A stretch of DNA of 64,000 bases from the NCBI GenBank assembly GCA_944325835.1, contig CALVBO010000004.1, positions 62,001 to 126,000 of the forward strand. The letters run 5' to 3'. Under the pieces are notes generated by a model that saw only the letters and a program-made list of their open reading frames with translations, had not been told where the DNA came from and searched no databases. The position numbers and the translations under genes were made by a program. Numbering within the stretch: the stretch's first letter is position 1; each line of letters starts with the position of its first letter. This stretch comes from Candidatus Gastranaerophilales bacterium (GTDB lineage: Bacteria; Cyanobacteriota; Vampirovibrionia; Gastranaerophilales; Gastranaerophilaceae). This document shows positions 1-8,312 of this stretch, one piece after another.

Positions 1-848
1 CCTCTCAATTGTTCAACCATTTCATTGAACTGCTTGTCATAGAGGAACTGTTCAAATTTATAAAGTCCGACTTCATCGTGAAGTTCTTCTTTTGAAACAC
101 CTTTCAATAGCGGCGCAATTTGTTCTTCAAGCGGAATCCCTTTTGCTCTGGCGTCTTCCGGTGCGGTTTGAAGCCCGCGTTCCCAGTTCGTCCAGACTTT
201 TCCGTGTTTTTTTGCTATTGCATCATAATTTGCGTATTCATCAAGCCACAGTGCATCGTTATCATTAATAAATTTATTATATTCTTGCTTTATTGGTTTT
301 GTTTCGTCTAACTGTTTGAACCGTTCAAATGCAAGTTTAAAACGCGGGTTTTTCTGTTTCTCAAGCATATCAAGCGTGAAAACCGGTGTTGTTATGTCAT
401 CAGGAAGTTCATTTTCTTTTAGAAGGTTGCCATAATCATCCCCGACAAGTTTATTCAGATTTACGATAAATTTGTTTCTGCTGAACCTGCCGTCCGGGCT
501 GTACGGGCACAGGTGATCCTCGAGTGCGTTTAAAGGGTTCATAATCCAGTGGGTTTGCTTAGACTCTGCCATCCAGTTGATGAATTTATCAGTCTGCGGG
601 TCGCCGAATTGACCGCAGAAGGAACGGTGTGCCGGCAAACTCGTAATATGCATCAACAGCCCGCGTTGTTTGACTATACCTGCCGCGTTTACACCCTCAA
701 ATCTTATTGCCTGTGCGTAATTGTTATCTGTTGTGCGCTCAAAACTATCGTTTTTCAAAGGTGTAGTTTTTTGTAAATTTAAATTGTTGCTTTTTACAGC
801 ATTCACACTAAAAATGCCCAAATTGTTAGAAATTGCAGAAATTCTCAT
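1..848 (-). CDS. malQ: 4-alpha-glucanotransferase (GH77), 3' end outside window
   Basis: This frame is open from the ATG at 848 to the window edge, giving the first 282 residues. Residues 62-120 carry the GH77 amino-terminal pattern (RGLLMHITSLP, then FGDPQTDKFINWMAESKQTHW and NPLN), which places it with amylomaltase/DPE enzymes that transfer alpha-1,4-glucan segments in the cytoplasm. The catalytic Asp/Glu residues lie beyond the edge and cannot be checked. About 55 residues of Asn/Ser-rich sequence ending in IRFEG precede the domain; other proteins in this window have a similar amino-terminal tail. A weak AAAGGA site lies upstream. Together with glgP and the GH57 enzyme it suggests glycogen or maltodextrin turnover. 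Family call is firm; the exact substrate is inferred. Confidence 0.88.
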   Translation of the reverse strand, partial: MRISAISNNLGIFSVNAVKSNNLNLQKTTPLKNDSFERTTDNNYAQAIRFEGVNAAGIVKQRGLLMHITSLPAHRSFCGQFGDPQTDKFINWMAESKQTHWIMNPLNALEDHLCPYSPDGRFSRNKFIVNLNKLVGDDYGNLLKENELPDDITTPVFTLDMLEKQKNPRFKLAFERFKQLDETKPIKQEYNKFINDNDALWLDEYANYDAIAKKHGKVWTNWERGLQTAPEDARAKGIPLEEQIAPLLKGVSKEELHDEVGLYKFEQFLYDKQFNEMVEQLR

Positions 849-936
849 ACCCTAAATCCTTTTTTTACACAATTTTATAATAAACACATTTTAATATAAA
901 GGTGTAACTTTACAGTTTTTAATATATAATAATTTT

Positions 937-1087
937 GTCCGAGAAAGACTCGCGATAAGGAACGTGGCGTGAATGAGTTGCGTGCAACTCCCGCTCACGC
1001 AAGCGAGTCTTTTGAGTGGCGTATTAGACAGCGCAGCCGCTACGGCTCGCGGTTCAGCGAGGCGGAGCGGCGGAGAACTGCTTTATT
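937..1087 (+). repeat. Dispersed structured element, copy R1
   Basis: It starts GTCCGAGAAAG and ends CGGAGAACTGCTTTATT. Stem A pairs AAAGACTCGC with GCGAGTCTTT. The stem A loop carries an extra hairpin (GAGTTGC/GCAACTC inside GCGTGA/TCACGC). Stem B pairs GCCGC with GCGGC. A TATAAT-like box at about 924-929 lies just before the element, so the element may form the 5' leader of galE. Confidence 0.75.
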
Positions 1088-1104
1088 TAAGGGAGAAAAG
1101 TTAT

Positions 1105-2079
1105 ATGATTTTAGTAACAGGCGGAGCCGGATATATCGGAAGTCATTGTGTGCAGGCACTACTGGACGCCGGCAGAGATGTAGTTATTTTTGATAACCTT
1201 TCGACCGGACACCGTGAAACAGTTGAAAAACTTGCACCCGCAAAGTTTGTTGAGGGGGATTTAAAAAATCCGGCTGACATTAATGGGGTTTTTGAAAAGT
1301 TTGATATTGAGGCAGTAGTTCATTTCGCGGCATTTTCTCAGGTGGGTGAAAGCGTAAAGGAGCCTTATAAATATTTTCAGAATAATGTCTGCGGCTCCAT
1401 GAATCTTCTGGAAGCAATGATTAAACACGGCTGTAAAAAAATAGTTTTTTCTTCAACGGCAGCAGTATACGGCGAACCGGATTACACCCCGATTGACGAA
1501 AACCACCCTAAGCATCCTATAAATCCTTACGGCGAAACCAAACTTACGGTTGAGATGATTATGGATGATTTTGAAAAAGCTTACGGGCTGAAAAGTGTCC
1601 GCCTGCGTTACTTCAACGTAGCCGGTGCAGATGCACTGGGACGGATAGGCGAATGGCACGAACCTGAAACGCATTTGATACCTAATGTTTTGAAAGCCGC
1701 TATAAATCCGGGAAAAACTTTTAATCTTTTCGGCGATGATTATCCGACCAAAGACGGAACCTGCGTAAGGGATTATATTGACGTTAATGATTTGATTGAC
1801 GCGCATTTGTTGGCGCTTAAATACTTGCAAGACGGCGGGGAAACAAATGTTTTTAACCTCGGAACGCAAACAGGCAGCACGGTTAAAGAGGTTTTTGAAA
1901 CCTGCGAAAAAGTGACAGGTAAAGAAATTCCGTATCAAATTCAGCCAAGGCGCGCAGGCGATCCGGCAATCCTTGTTGCCGATAATAAAAAAGCACGTGA
2001 AATCCTTGGCTGGCAGCCTTCCCGCACACTTAACGACAGCGTCAAAAACGCATGGAACTATGAATTGTTACAAAATTAA
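1105..2079 (+). CDS. galE: UDP-glucose 4-epimerase
   Basis: GalE interconverts UDP-glucose and UDP-galactose using bound NAD, supplying sugars for envelope polysaccharide. The protein is 324 residues, the usual length. GGAGYIG at residues 6-12 is the Rossmann nucleotide-binding loop. The SSTAAVYG block near 115-122 and Tyr142/Lys146 (YGETK) form the SDR catalytic set. The start at 1105 is chosen because GGGAGAAAAG lies just upstream and the GalE N-terminus begins here; the longer frame from 973 would translate repeat R1. The gene stands alone downstream of R1. A related NDP-sugar epimerase specificity cannot be excluded. Confidence 0.93.
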   Translation: MILVTGGAGYIGSHCVQALLDAGRDVVIFDNLSTGHRETVEKLAPAKFVEGDLKNPADINGVFEKFDIEAVVHFAAFSQVGESVKEPYKYFQNNVCGSMNLLEAMIKHGCKKIVFSSTAAVYGEPDYTPIDENHPKHPINPYGETKLTVEMIMDDFEKAYGLKSVRLRYFNVAGADALGRIGEWHEPETHLIPNVLKAAINPGKTFNLFGDDYPTKDGTCVRDYIDVNDLIDAHLLALKYLQDGGETNVFNLGTQTGSTVKEVFETCEKVTGKEIPYQIQPRRAGDPAILVADNKKAREILGWQPSRTLNDSVKNAWNYELLQN

Positions 2080-2155
2080 AACTTTTTGTTTTAATCAGGC
2101 AATTATTTACTCCTAATATACTTTATATATAATATAAGGGATTAAGGGAATAAAT

Positions 2156-2896
2156 ATGACTTTAACTGACTATAAATTAAATAGTTATAGTTTCGGAAGC
2201 TTTTACAGCTCTCCGTACAGTTATTCTTATGGCACGACTTACAGTTCTTATTCGTTGCCGCTATTTAGTTATCGTTATAGTGCATACACACCTTCATATA
2301 ATTTCGGAACCGGTTCTTATAGCAGCTATACGCCTAAATTAACATATTCTTATGCGCCTTCCGGCTATTCTCCGTCAAGTTATTCTTACTCAAAACCAAA
2401 ATTTGGAAAGCTGACGTTCCCGAGAAGCACAGGAGCATTGCAAACGGATTTAGCCCAAAATGCACTTTCTTACGTTGGAAGGGTAAATAGTGACCGCGAA
2501 GGTAACAGGTTATTCTCAGGCGGGAGAAATCAGGCATGGTGCGCGGATTTCGTAACCAGTGTTACAAGAGATACCTTTGGCTCTCAACTGCCGTCCTCAT
2601 TCGGCTCTTCTTCTGTATCAGGTCTGCAAAGCTGGGGAAGGTCGCACGATTGTTATTTAGATGTAACTTCTGCTTCTGACAGGGCTGATTATATTGCGCA
2701 AAATGTAAAAGTCGGCGACATCATGATTGAAAAACGCGGCGGTAAATCTCACACGGGTATTGTCACAAAAGTAAATCCTGACGGCTCTTTTGAAACCGTT
2801 GAAGGTAACTGTTCAAATAAAGTTAAAACTCAAAGATACTCTGCAAATAGTTCAACCCTTAGCGGGTTCGTTACTCTTGATCGTTATGTTGCATAG
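2156..2896 (+). CDS. Tyr/Ser-rich protein with C-terminal CHAP domain
   Basis: CHAP domains are papain-like amidases or endopeptidases that usually cut peptidoglycan. Residues 1-85 are very rich in Tyr, Ser and Pro (repeats such as YSYGTTYSSYS), with no hydrophobic signal peptide. The C-terminal 150 residues carry the CHAP triad: Cys129 in WCADFV, His199 in SHTGIV and an Asn near 218 in EGN. The gene is monocistronic: a TATATAAT-rich region precedes it and a strong hairpin terminator follows at 2921. How it leaves the cytoplasm without a signal peptide is unclear. The domain call is good; the role in wall remodelling is inferred. Confidence 0.8.
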   Translation: MTLTDYKLNSYSFGSFYSSPYSYSYGTTYSSYSLPLFSYRYSAYTPSYNFGTGSYSSYTPKLTYSYAPSGYSPSSYSYSKPKFGKLTFPRSTGALQTDLAQNALSYVGRVNSDREGNRLFSGGRNQAWCADFVTSVTRDTFGSQLPSSFGSSSVSGLQSWGRSHDCYLDVTSASDRADYIAQNVKVGDIMIEKRGGKSHTGIVTKVNPDGSFETVEGNCSNKVKTQRYSANSSTLSGFVTLDRYVA

Positions 2897-2920
2897 TAAA
2901 CTAATTTAATTAAAGTTTTG

Positions 2921-2945
2921 AAAAGCCCCGAAATCCGGGGCTTTT
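2921..2945 (+). terminator. Rho-independent terminator after CHAP gene
   Basis: AAAAGCCCCG and CGGGGCTTTT form a perfect GC-rich hairpin with a T-rich tail. Confidence 0.85.
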
Positions 2946-3101
2946 AAGTGTGTAGTCAGAAGATATGTTACGAAATGTTAAGCAAAATAAAATGCTTTTC
3001 TAAAGTTTGAAACTCATGCTGCCGACATGCATGCTACGGAAATCAAAAAGATTAAAAAACAAGGTCGAATTTAATCTTTTAAAATCGAAAGGGATACTAC
3101 A

Positions 3102-4106
3102 ATGGGTATGGCAGCATCTCAAGCCAGATTTTTAGGCTTGACAGCAAGAATGAACAACGTTGAATTTGAAGGACAGCAGATTAACCAGCAAAGAACTGCT
3201 CTGTCTAACAAATCAGCTTCATACTATACAGATTTGCTCGGTATGGAAGTTCCGACTGCGCCATCCGTTGAAGAATTCACGCAAACTGTTTATACATTTA
3301 ATGATGGCGCTCTAACTAACCAGATTACATCATTAATTGCAGATACTAATGGAACTTATAAAGTAAGTTATATCAGAACCTGGACAGATGACTTTTCTGT
3401 TGTTTCAGCGGCACCTAGCATTATTACGGAAGTCGCTGCGGGCAATACTTATACCATAGGTGCAACTACACTGAGAAATCTCGGTGATGCTCCGGCAGGT
3501 GATGACCCTTATTACGACAGTCTGTCTGCGGATCAAAAAGCTAAACTTCTGGAAGAAGAAGAAACCTTCCTGAAATTATTGCAAAAAACTCACGGCAATA
3601 CTGATGATTATTTAGTAAGATATGTTCAAAATACATCAACCGGTGAGTACGAAGCAATTTTCTACAACCGTACAGAAGTTGAAGGCGCAATCTACAGCGA
3701 TACAAATAATAATTCTCAATCCTATATCGCTGCATATAAAGTCGGCTCAGCAGAAAGAGTTGAAGAAATCAAAGGCGTTGACGGATGTTATCTGGAACAG
3801 GATTCCACCGGCCGCTATATAAATATCACGATTGACGGCAAAGAATATGCGTTGACAACTAATACAATAACCGATCAAAAGGCATACGATGATGCAATGA
3901 ATCAGTACGAATATGACAAAGCCTTGTATGATCAAGCTATCGCAGAAATTAACGCTAAAATTGAAATAATTCAGGCTGAAGATAAAAACCTTGAATTAAG
4001 ACTTAAACAACTTGATACCGAACACGATGCAATCTCTAACGAAAAAGATGCAGTCGAAAAGGTTATCGAAAAGAACGTAGAATCAAGCTTTAAAACGTTC
4101 GGTTAA
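3102..4106 (+). CDS. Unrecognised 334-aa protein with C-terminal coiled coil
   Basis: I do not recognise a named family. The first 40 residues (MGMAASQARFLGLTARMNNV, then EFEGQQINQQRT) are rich in Gln, Arg and Ala and resemble helical ends of surface or filament proteins, but there is no signal peptide. Residues 40-250 are acidic and polar. Residues 255-325 form a long heptad-like coiled coil (EIIQAEDKNLELRLKQLDTE). AAAGGG precedes the ATG. The gene has its own long leader and a terminator-like hairpin 170 bp downstream. The ends suggest a filament- or flagellar-type structural protein, but that is only an impression. Confidence 0.7.
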   Translation: MGMAASQARFLGLTARMNNVEFEGQQINQQRTALSNKSASYYTDLLGMEVPTAPSVEEFTQTVYTFNDGALTNQITSLIADTNGTYKVSYIRTWTDDFSVVSAAPSIITEVAAGNTYTIGATTLRNLGDAPAGDDPYYDSLSADQKAKLLEEEETFLKLLQKTHGNTDDYLVRYVQNTSTGEYEAIFYNRTEVEGAIYSDTNNNSQSYIAAYKVGSAERVEEIKGVDGCYLEQDSTGRYINITIDGKEYALTTNTITDQKAYDDAMNQYEYDKALYDQAIAEINAKIEIIQAEDKNLELRLKQLDTEHDAISNEKDAVEKVIEKNVESSFKTFG

Positions 4107-4272
4107 TAAAATAAAATCCTGTTAATAGCTTAATGAGGAATATGACCTCTTGGATGAAAATAAATCCGGCTTAATTCCCATTACCTTTATAACAGCTACC
4201 AAAGTTTGCAATAAACTTTTTAACTGATTAACTAATTTTTCATACACATAACTAATGTTTCCTTTATTACTT

Positions 4273-4296
4273 GACCGTCATTAAGATGGTCTTTTT
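4273..4296 (+). terminator. Probable terminator
   Basis: GACCGTC pairs with GATGGTC (one G-U) across a 5-nt loop and is followed by TTTTT. It ends the transcript of the coiled-coil gene. The rest of 4107-4311 is AT-rich with no ORF. Confidence 0.6.
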
Positions 4297-4311
4297 ATTT
4301 TGTCTAAATTT

Positions 4312-4457
4312 GTCCGAGAAAGGCTCGCGCCCGGCTGAGCCGGAGCCATAATTTGTAAGTTGGGCTTGCAAGCCCAACCTGCGTGGCTTTTGCCTGAATG
4401 CCGTTAAGCGCGAGTCGAGCAAGAAGCGAGGCGGAGGCGGCGGAGAACTGCTTTATT
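4312..4457 (+). repeat. Dispersed structured element, copy R2 (divergent interior)
   Basis: It has the same ends as the other copies (GTCCGAGAAAGG at the left, GGCGGAGAACTGCTTTATT at the right). The middle is replaced by other hairpins: CCGGCTGAGCCGG and GTTGGGCTTGCAAGCCCAAC. The conserved GAGTGGCG/TTAGACAG block is absent. It lies just upstream of the gene at 4534. Confidence 0.7.
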
Positions 4458-4498
4458 TCTAAATTTACAAACCGGCAGCGTCTTTATAAATATTTTAT

Positions 4499-4527
4499 TT
4501 GCGAAATATTTTGTTTTTGAATATAAT
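4499..4527 (+). promoter_or_regulatory. Promoter giving a predicted leaderless mRNA
   Basis: TTGCGA (4499-4504), a 17-bp spacer, then TATAAT (4522-4527). Six bases separate the -10 box from the ATG at 4534, so the predicted transcript starts at or beside the start codon and no Shine-Dalgarno is present. Confidence 0.6.
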
Positions 4528-4533
4528 AATTTT

Positions 4534-5232
4534 ATGATTAAGAAGCTGGTTATATTTACTATATTGGCTTGCACAATATTTATCCCTGATTGCAAAGCCT
4601 CAGATACCCAAATATATGATAATTTGAAAATTCAACACTATATTGATAACGTTGCGTTTAATATTCTTAATGCCAACAGAATTGATAAACGTATGGTTTT
4701 TACTTATAACGAACAGGACCAAAAAACTATATCGTTGAGTGATAAAACAATTACCCGCAGGCAAATTGTGGTTTATAAAAATAAAATAAATCATATTTCT
4801 GATGAAAATGAACTGGCTGCATTTTTATCCCGTGAAATAGTTAAAGGTACTCTTTCATACGATGGTTTTGCAAGAGGTTTTGTAACTTCTGCGCAGATGA
4901 AATGTGCTCCAAAAAAATATGAACTGTTTTTTGATAAACGTGCGGTGGATTTAATGGTAAAAGCCGGTTATAATCCGGTCGCAATGATTGTATTCTTAAA
5001 TAAACTCGGCGAACAGAAAAGATTTAGCTTTTTCCTGACTAATAATACCGTCAGCAAACGGATGGCTGAAATTTATGAGTATATTTATTTCAAATACCCT
5101 GAATATTTAGCAAATAATATATATTTGACGAATAAGTACTATCAAAATTTCCTTCTTACTTCCGAAAAAAACAGACGTATGCTGCAGGAAAAAATAATGA
5201 CATCTTCGCAGAAACGGTTGAAATATGAATAA
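4534..5232 (+). CDS. Secreted M48-metallopeptidase-like protein lacking the zinc motif
   Basis: A signal peptide covers residues 1-22. The middle resembles the M48 family: ENELAAFLSREIVKG near 91-105, then FDKRAVDLMVKAGYNPVAM at about 132-150, which matches the AD-lm-aGYNP segment of that family. The HExxH zinc motif is replaced by R100-E-I-V-K104, so catalysis by the usual mechanism looks impossible. It is probably a pseudo-protease or binding protein in the periplasm. It overlaps the next secreted gene by 8 bp, so the two are likely translated together. The M48 relationship is inferred from motif pattern only. Confidence 0.65.
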   Translation: MIKKLVIFTILACTIFIPDCKASDTQIYDNLKIQHYIDNVAFNILNANRIDKRMVFTYNEQDQKTISLSDKTITRRQIVVYKNKINHISDENELAAFLSREIVKGTLSYDGFARGFVTSAQMKCAPKKYELFFDKRAVDLMVKAGYNPVAMIVFLNKLGEQKRFSFFLTNNTVSKRMAEIYEYIYFKYPEYLANNIYLTNKYYQNFLLTSEKNRRMLQEKIMTSSQKRLKYE

Positions 5233-5818
5233 AATAATCGGAATTTTTATAGCTTTTATACTTGTGTTTGCCGGAATAAATACTGTGCAGGCAAAAGTTA
5301 TTATACAGGATACATTTGTAGATGAAACATTGAAGGATTATGCAGGTAAAGAACTACCTGCCGCCAATCCGTTGTGCAATTTTGAAAGCACTGAAAGAGT
5401 TGCAATCGTAATGCGTCCGATGCAAACAATAAGAAGTAAAAACGGTATCAACGGTGCTTCTGTCAGTTTACGCGTAAAAGAAGATGTATTTTATAAGAAC
5501 AAACTGCTTGTGCCGCGCGGAACAGAAGCCCTTGCGCGGGTTGAAACTGTCGCAACACAGGGGATGAACGGAATACCGGCAATGATTATTTTAGACAGGT
5601 TTGAAATCCCGGGTTTAGATTCTGCCAAAATGAAGTCGTCTTATATAAAAAAAGGTTTGAACCTTACATATATAGTTTTGCCGGTAAAATGGGCTTTGAC
5701 AATTCTGCCGCCAACCGGCTCGTTGACGAATTTTATTGTCGGAGGCCCTGCAAAAGTTTCGCCTAAAAAAGATGTGACGATTTATTATTACCCTGAATGG
5801 GAATGCTTTAACAATTAG
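5225..5818 (+). CDS. Secreted protein of unknown function
   Basis: A signal peptide (residues 1-23, ending VQA) leads a 197-residue protein. Residues 75-130 carry a pattern, SLRVKEDVFYKNKLLVPRGT followed by EALARV, like the small beta-barrel seen in VirB10/TrbI-type and other envelope proteins, where a V-G-x-x-x-P-x-G-T strand turn is typical. The C-terminus (VTIYYYPEWEC) is aromatic. Its start overlaps the preceding M48-like gene by 8 bp, indicating an operon of two exported proteins. I do not assign a function. Confidence 0.7.
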   Translation: MNKIIGIFIAFILVFAGINTVQAKVIIQDTFVDETLKDYAGKELPAANPLCNFESTERVAIVMRPMQTIRSKNGINGASVSLRVKEDVFYKNKLLVPRGTEALARVETVATQGMNGIPAMIILDRFEIPGLDSAKMKSSYIKKGLNLTYIVLPVKWALTILPPTGSLTNFIVGGPAKVSPKKDVTIYYYPEWECFNN

Positions 5819-5881
5819 CTGCTTTATTAAACCTGATTTTTACTCTTAGCAAATATTTTTTTGTTTTGTTTTTGTAGGAGT

Positions 5882-6520
5882 ATGGAAAATCATAATAAAA
5901 ATATTTCATTTACCTCAAGAATTCAATTCGTTCCGTGGAAAACTTTTTGTTCTATAAAACAAACCCAAAATAAAATTTTGTATTTTCACGATACACCTAA
6001 TATTTTAAAAGCGGATGAGTTTTATTCTATGGATATCAGAACCTGTACTGGCGGCGGGCTTACGAAACCTTCAACCCGTGAAGGAGAAGGCTTTCACTTT
6101 TGGGATGACCGGATTACGCAGCGCAAAGCGAATGATAATGTTATTTCGTTAATACGGTTTGTAAAAAATCCGGAAAGGGGGCTTATTTTAGGCGGGAAAA
6201 GACTGGAATCTAATCCGCTTTCAGTTCCCTTATTCGATAAGTTCAGAAGTTTGATTTCTCAAAGGGTGAAATTCTTGACAGAATTTGGTGTTCACCGGTT
6301 TGAGGACAGTCAGACACATTATCATTACAATGCACAGAATGATACCTGGACGCTCTGCACAGAATACAGTAAATCAGATAAAAGTCCGCTAAGGGCTGTA
6401 AATACACTTGGAACATTAAAAAATGCATTTGAAAAAATCTCTATAGCTCCGGGTGACAGATTATTTATCGGTAATAAAGAAATTTTACCCAAAGACGCTC
6501 CGGAGATTTTCCAGTCATAG
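5882..6520 (+). CDS. Unrecognised 212-aa protein with N-terminal ISFTS motif
   Basis: No family is recognised. The ATG at 5882 is preferred over an upstream TTG, although TAGGAG sits only one base before it, so the start is uncertain. The short polar N-terminus MENHNKNISFTSR resembles the amino-terminal tails of several unrelated proteins in this window. The body is soluble and mixed alpha/beta with no membrane segment. Dispersed element R3 begins two bases after its stop codon. Confidence 0.6.
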   Translation: MENHNKNISFTSRIQFVPWKTFCSIKQTQNKILYFHDTPNILKADEFYSMDIRTCTGGGLTKPSTREGEGFHFWDDRITQRKANDNVISLIRFVKNPERGLILGGKRLESNPLSVPLFDKFRSLISQRVKFLTEFGVHRFEDSQTHYHYNAQNDTWTLCTEYSKSDKSPLRAVNTLGTLKNAFEKISIAPGDRLFIGNKEILPKDAPEIFQS

Positions 6521-6522
6521 TT

Positions 6523-6704
6523 GTCCGAGAAAGACTCGCGCCCGGCTGAGCCGGAGCCATAGTAGTATCAATCGTTACCGTAAGCGTATAATCCAAATGT
6601 GGAAGCCACTCAGTGGCCGAGTCTTTTGAGTGGCGTATTAGACAGCGAAGTCGCGGGTTGACCTGCGGGAGCAGGGCAAGCAGGCGACGGAGAACTGCTT
6701 TATT
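6523..6704 (+). repeat. Dispersed structured element, copy R3
   Basis: It has the left end GTCCGAGAAAG, stem A AAAGACTCG/CGAGTCTTT and stem B GTCGC/GCGAC. The core blocks GAGTGGCGTATTAGACAG and CGGAGAACTGCTTTATT are present. The stem A loop carries an insertion starting CCGGCTGAGCCGGAGCCATA, which is also found in R2 and in prepilin leaders. Confidence 0.75.
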
Positions 6705-6787
6705 TCTGCTGTAAGTAAAATCCTTCTTTTTATATTAATTGAGCACTTCAATATTTGTGTTTACGATGAATAAAAGGAGGAATACAG

Positions 6788-7333
6788 ATGAAACATTTAG
6801 TAGAGCCAATCAGAAGTAAGAAAGATATAGCCGCCGTAGAAGCGTATCTGGCAGAGAAAAATCCACGAAACCGGTTAATATTTGTATTTGGTATAAATTC
6901 CGGTCTGCGTGTTTCTGATATTTTAGCCTTGAATATAGGTGATGTTCGCGGGAAAACGCATATTGAAATCAAAGAAAAGAAAACCTCAAAATATAAGAAA
7001 TTCCCGATTAACGATAAGTTAAAGAAATTACTTGCCGACTTCGTAAACGATAAATCTGATAATGAACCGCTGTTTTTGAGTCAGAAAAATCACAGACTTG
7101 ATCGTTCACAGGTCTATAGAATGCTGAATGAAGCATGTGCATCTGTTGGTATTACTGAGAATATTGGGAGCCACACAATGCGAAAATCATTTGGTTATCA
7201 TCATTATAAGCTGTTTAAGGATGTAGCTATGTTACAAATGATTTTTAACCATTCGTCACCGCAGATTACACTTCGCTATATTAGAATTAGTCAGGATGAA
7301 ATAGATAATAGTTATAAGCTGTTTACTCTGTAA
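6788..7333 (+). CDS. Minimal tyrosine recombinase (catalytic domain only)
   Basis: Tyrosine recombinases cut and rejoin DNA at short inverted sites. The protein is 181 residues, about 100 shorter than XerC/D, and lacks the N-terminal core-binding domain. The catalytic set is present: Arg41 (SGLRVSD), a Lys cluster near 61-66, His129-x-x-Arg132 (HTMR), His155 (NHSS) and Tyr164 (LRYI). AAAAGGAGG lies seven bases before the ATG. It converges on the PIG-L gene with an 11-bp overlap and follows element R3. Whether it acts on chromosomal inversions, a mobile element or these repeats cannot be told from the sequence. Confidence 0.82.
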   Translation: MKHLVEPIRSKKDIAAVEAYLAEKNPRNRLIFVFGINSGLRVSDILALNIGDVRGKTHIEIKEKKTSKYKKFPINDKLKKLLADFVNDKSDNEPLFLSQKNHRLDRSQVYRMLNEACASVGITENIGSHTMRKSFGYHHYKLFKDVAMLQMIFNHSSPQITLRYIRISQDEIDNSYKLFTL

Positions 7334-8048
7334 TTCCCGTGGTTAATCTTTTTACTATTCGTGTAAAATCCGCTGCGTTCATAATCGAAAAACATTCGAC
7401 CGCCTCAAGTCCGCGTAAAAGCCCCCGATACGAATTCAAGCCCAGAATTTTTTCGGCATAATTTCTGGTGGCAATTTGTGACTTATGAAAGTTTATCATT
7501 TTCTTTTTATCTTCAATAACGTTGCTAATATTTACGTAATATTGCGGTAGATTGATAGTTGACCAAACTTCATAGTATGCAATTTGTAATGTGGATTTGT
7601 AGCGGGATTTTTGTAATTTATTAGCTAGTAAAAGGCTTACAGCTTTATGATCTCTGTGTTGATCAAATATGTAGGGGATGAATATATAATCGTATTGTGA
7701 AATGTCAATTGTATTAAATTCCGATTGCCCTGCAATGATGTTTTTATCTTTGAGATTTAGCATTTTATAGCTGTTAACACCTGCAAACTCCATTGCGTGC
7801 TGCATTTCTTCAAAACGTATGTCATTTATATTTCCGTGAGTCAGGCAAGTTACATCAAAATTTTTAGGATGTAATTTCATTATCCCTCCGCATCCTATGC
7901 TTTCATCGTCCGGATGCGGTGCTATCACAAGACATTTATCTTCCGGCGTCAGGTTAAGCTCAAGCGGTTTGAGATTTGTTTCAATGAATGGATTGTATAT
8001 TCGATTTAATAGCAGCCTGTATATATTTTTAACAAAAAACCTTTTCAT
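7323..8048 (-). CDS. PIG-L/LmbE family deacetylase
   Basis: This zinc-dependent family removes acetyl groups from N-acetylglucosamine-type sugars. The zinc motif HPDDE is at residues 45-49 (APHPDDESIGCGG) and the second motif DQHRDH is at 129-134. The length of 241 is normal. It is divergent from a GT4 glycosyltransferase across a 264-bp AT-rich gap, a pairing also seen for bacillithiol- or polysaccharide-type deacetylase/transferase pairs. The specific substrate is unknown. Confidence 0.85.
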   Translation of the reverse strand: MKRFFVKNIYRLLLNRIYNPFIETNLKPLELNLTPEDKCLVIAPHPDDESIGCGGIMKLHPKNFDVTCLTHGNINDIRFEEMQHAMEFAGVNSYKMLNLKDKNIIAGQSEFNTIDISQYDYIFIPYIFDQHRDHKAVSLLLANKLQKSRYKSTLQIAYYEVWSTINLPQYYVNISNVIEDKKKMINFHKSQIATRNYAEKILGLNSYRGLLRGLEAVECFSIMNAADFTRIVKRLTTGITE

Positions 8049-8312
8049 ACAAACTACTTTAATAGAAAATTCACTTCAACACAAATACAATGATATATTT
8101 AAAATGATGCACTTAATAAATTATATCCAGATATATAACATGATTTCACGTTTTTTGCAAGTTAGGGAAATTTCTTGAATAGTTTAACAGTATATTTTAA
8201 GATATATTAACTCTGATTTCTAAACGTCCAAATCTCCTTACCTCAGGAGTTTAAACCTAAATGCACCATTTTAAATATTGTGGTGTATTTATGCGATATA
8301 TCTAGAGGTTTT

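Noticed and set aside
973-1104. N-terminal extension of galE
   Set aside because: It translates element R1; the true start at 1105 has a ribosome site and the normal GalE N-terminus.
1453-1938. 161-aa minus-strand ORF inside galE
   Set aside because: Shadow of galE with implausible composition and no initiation signal.
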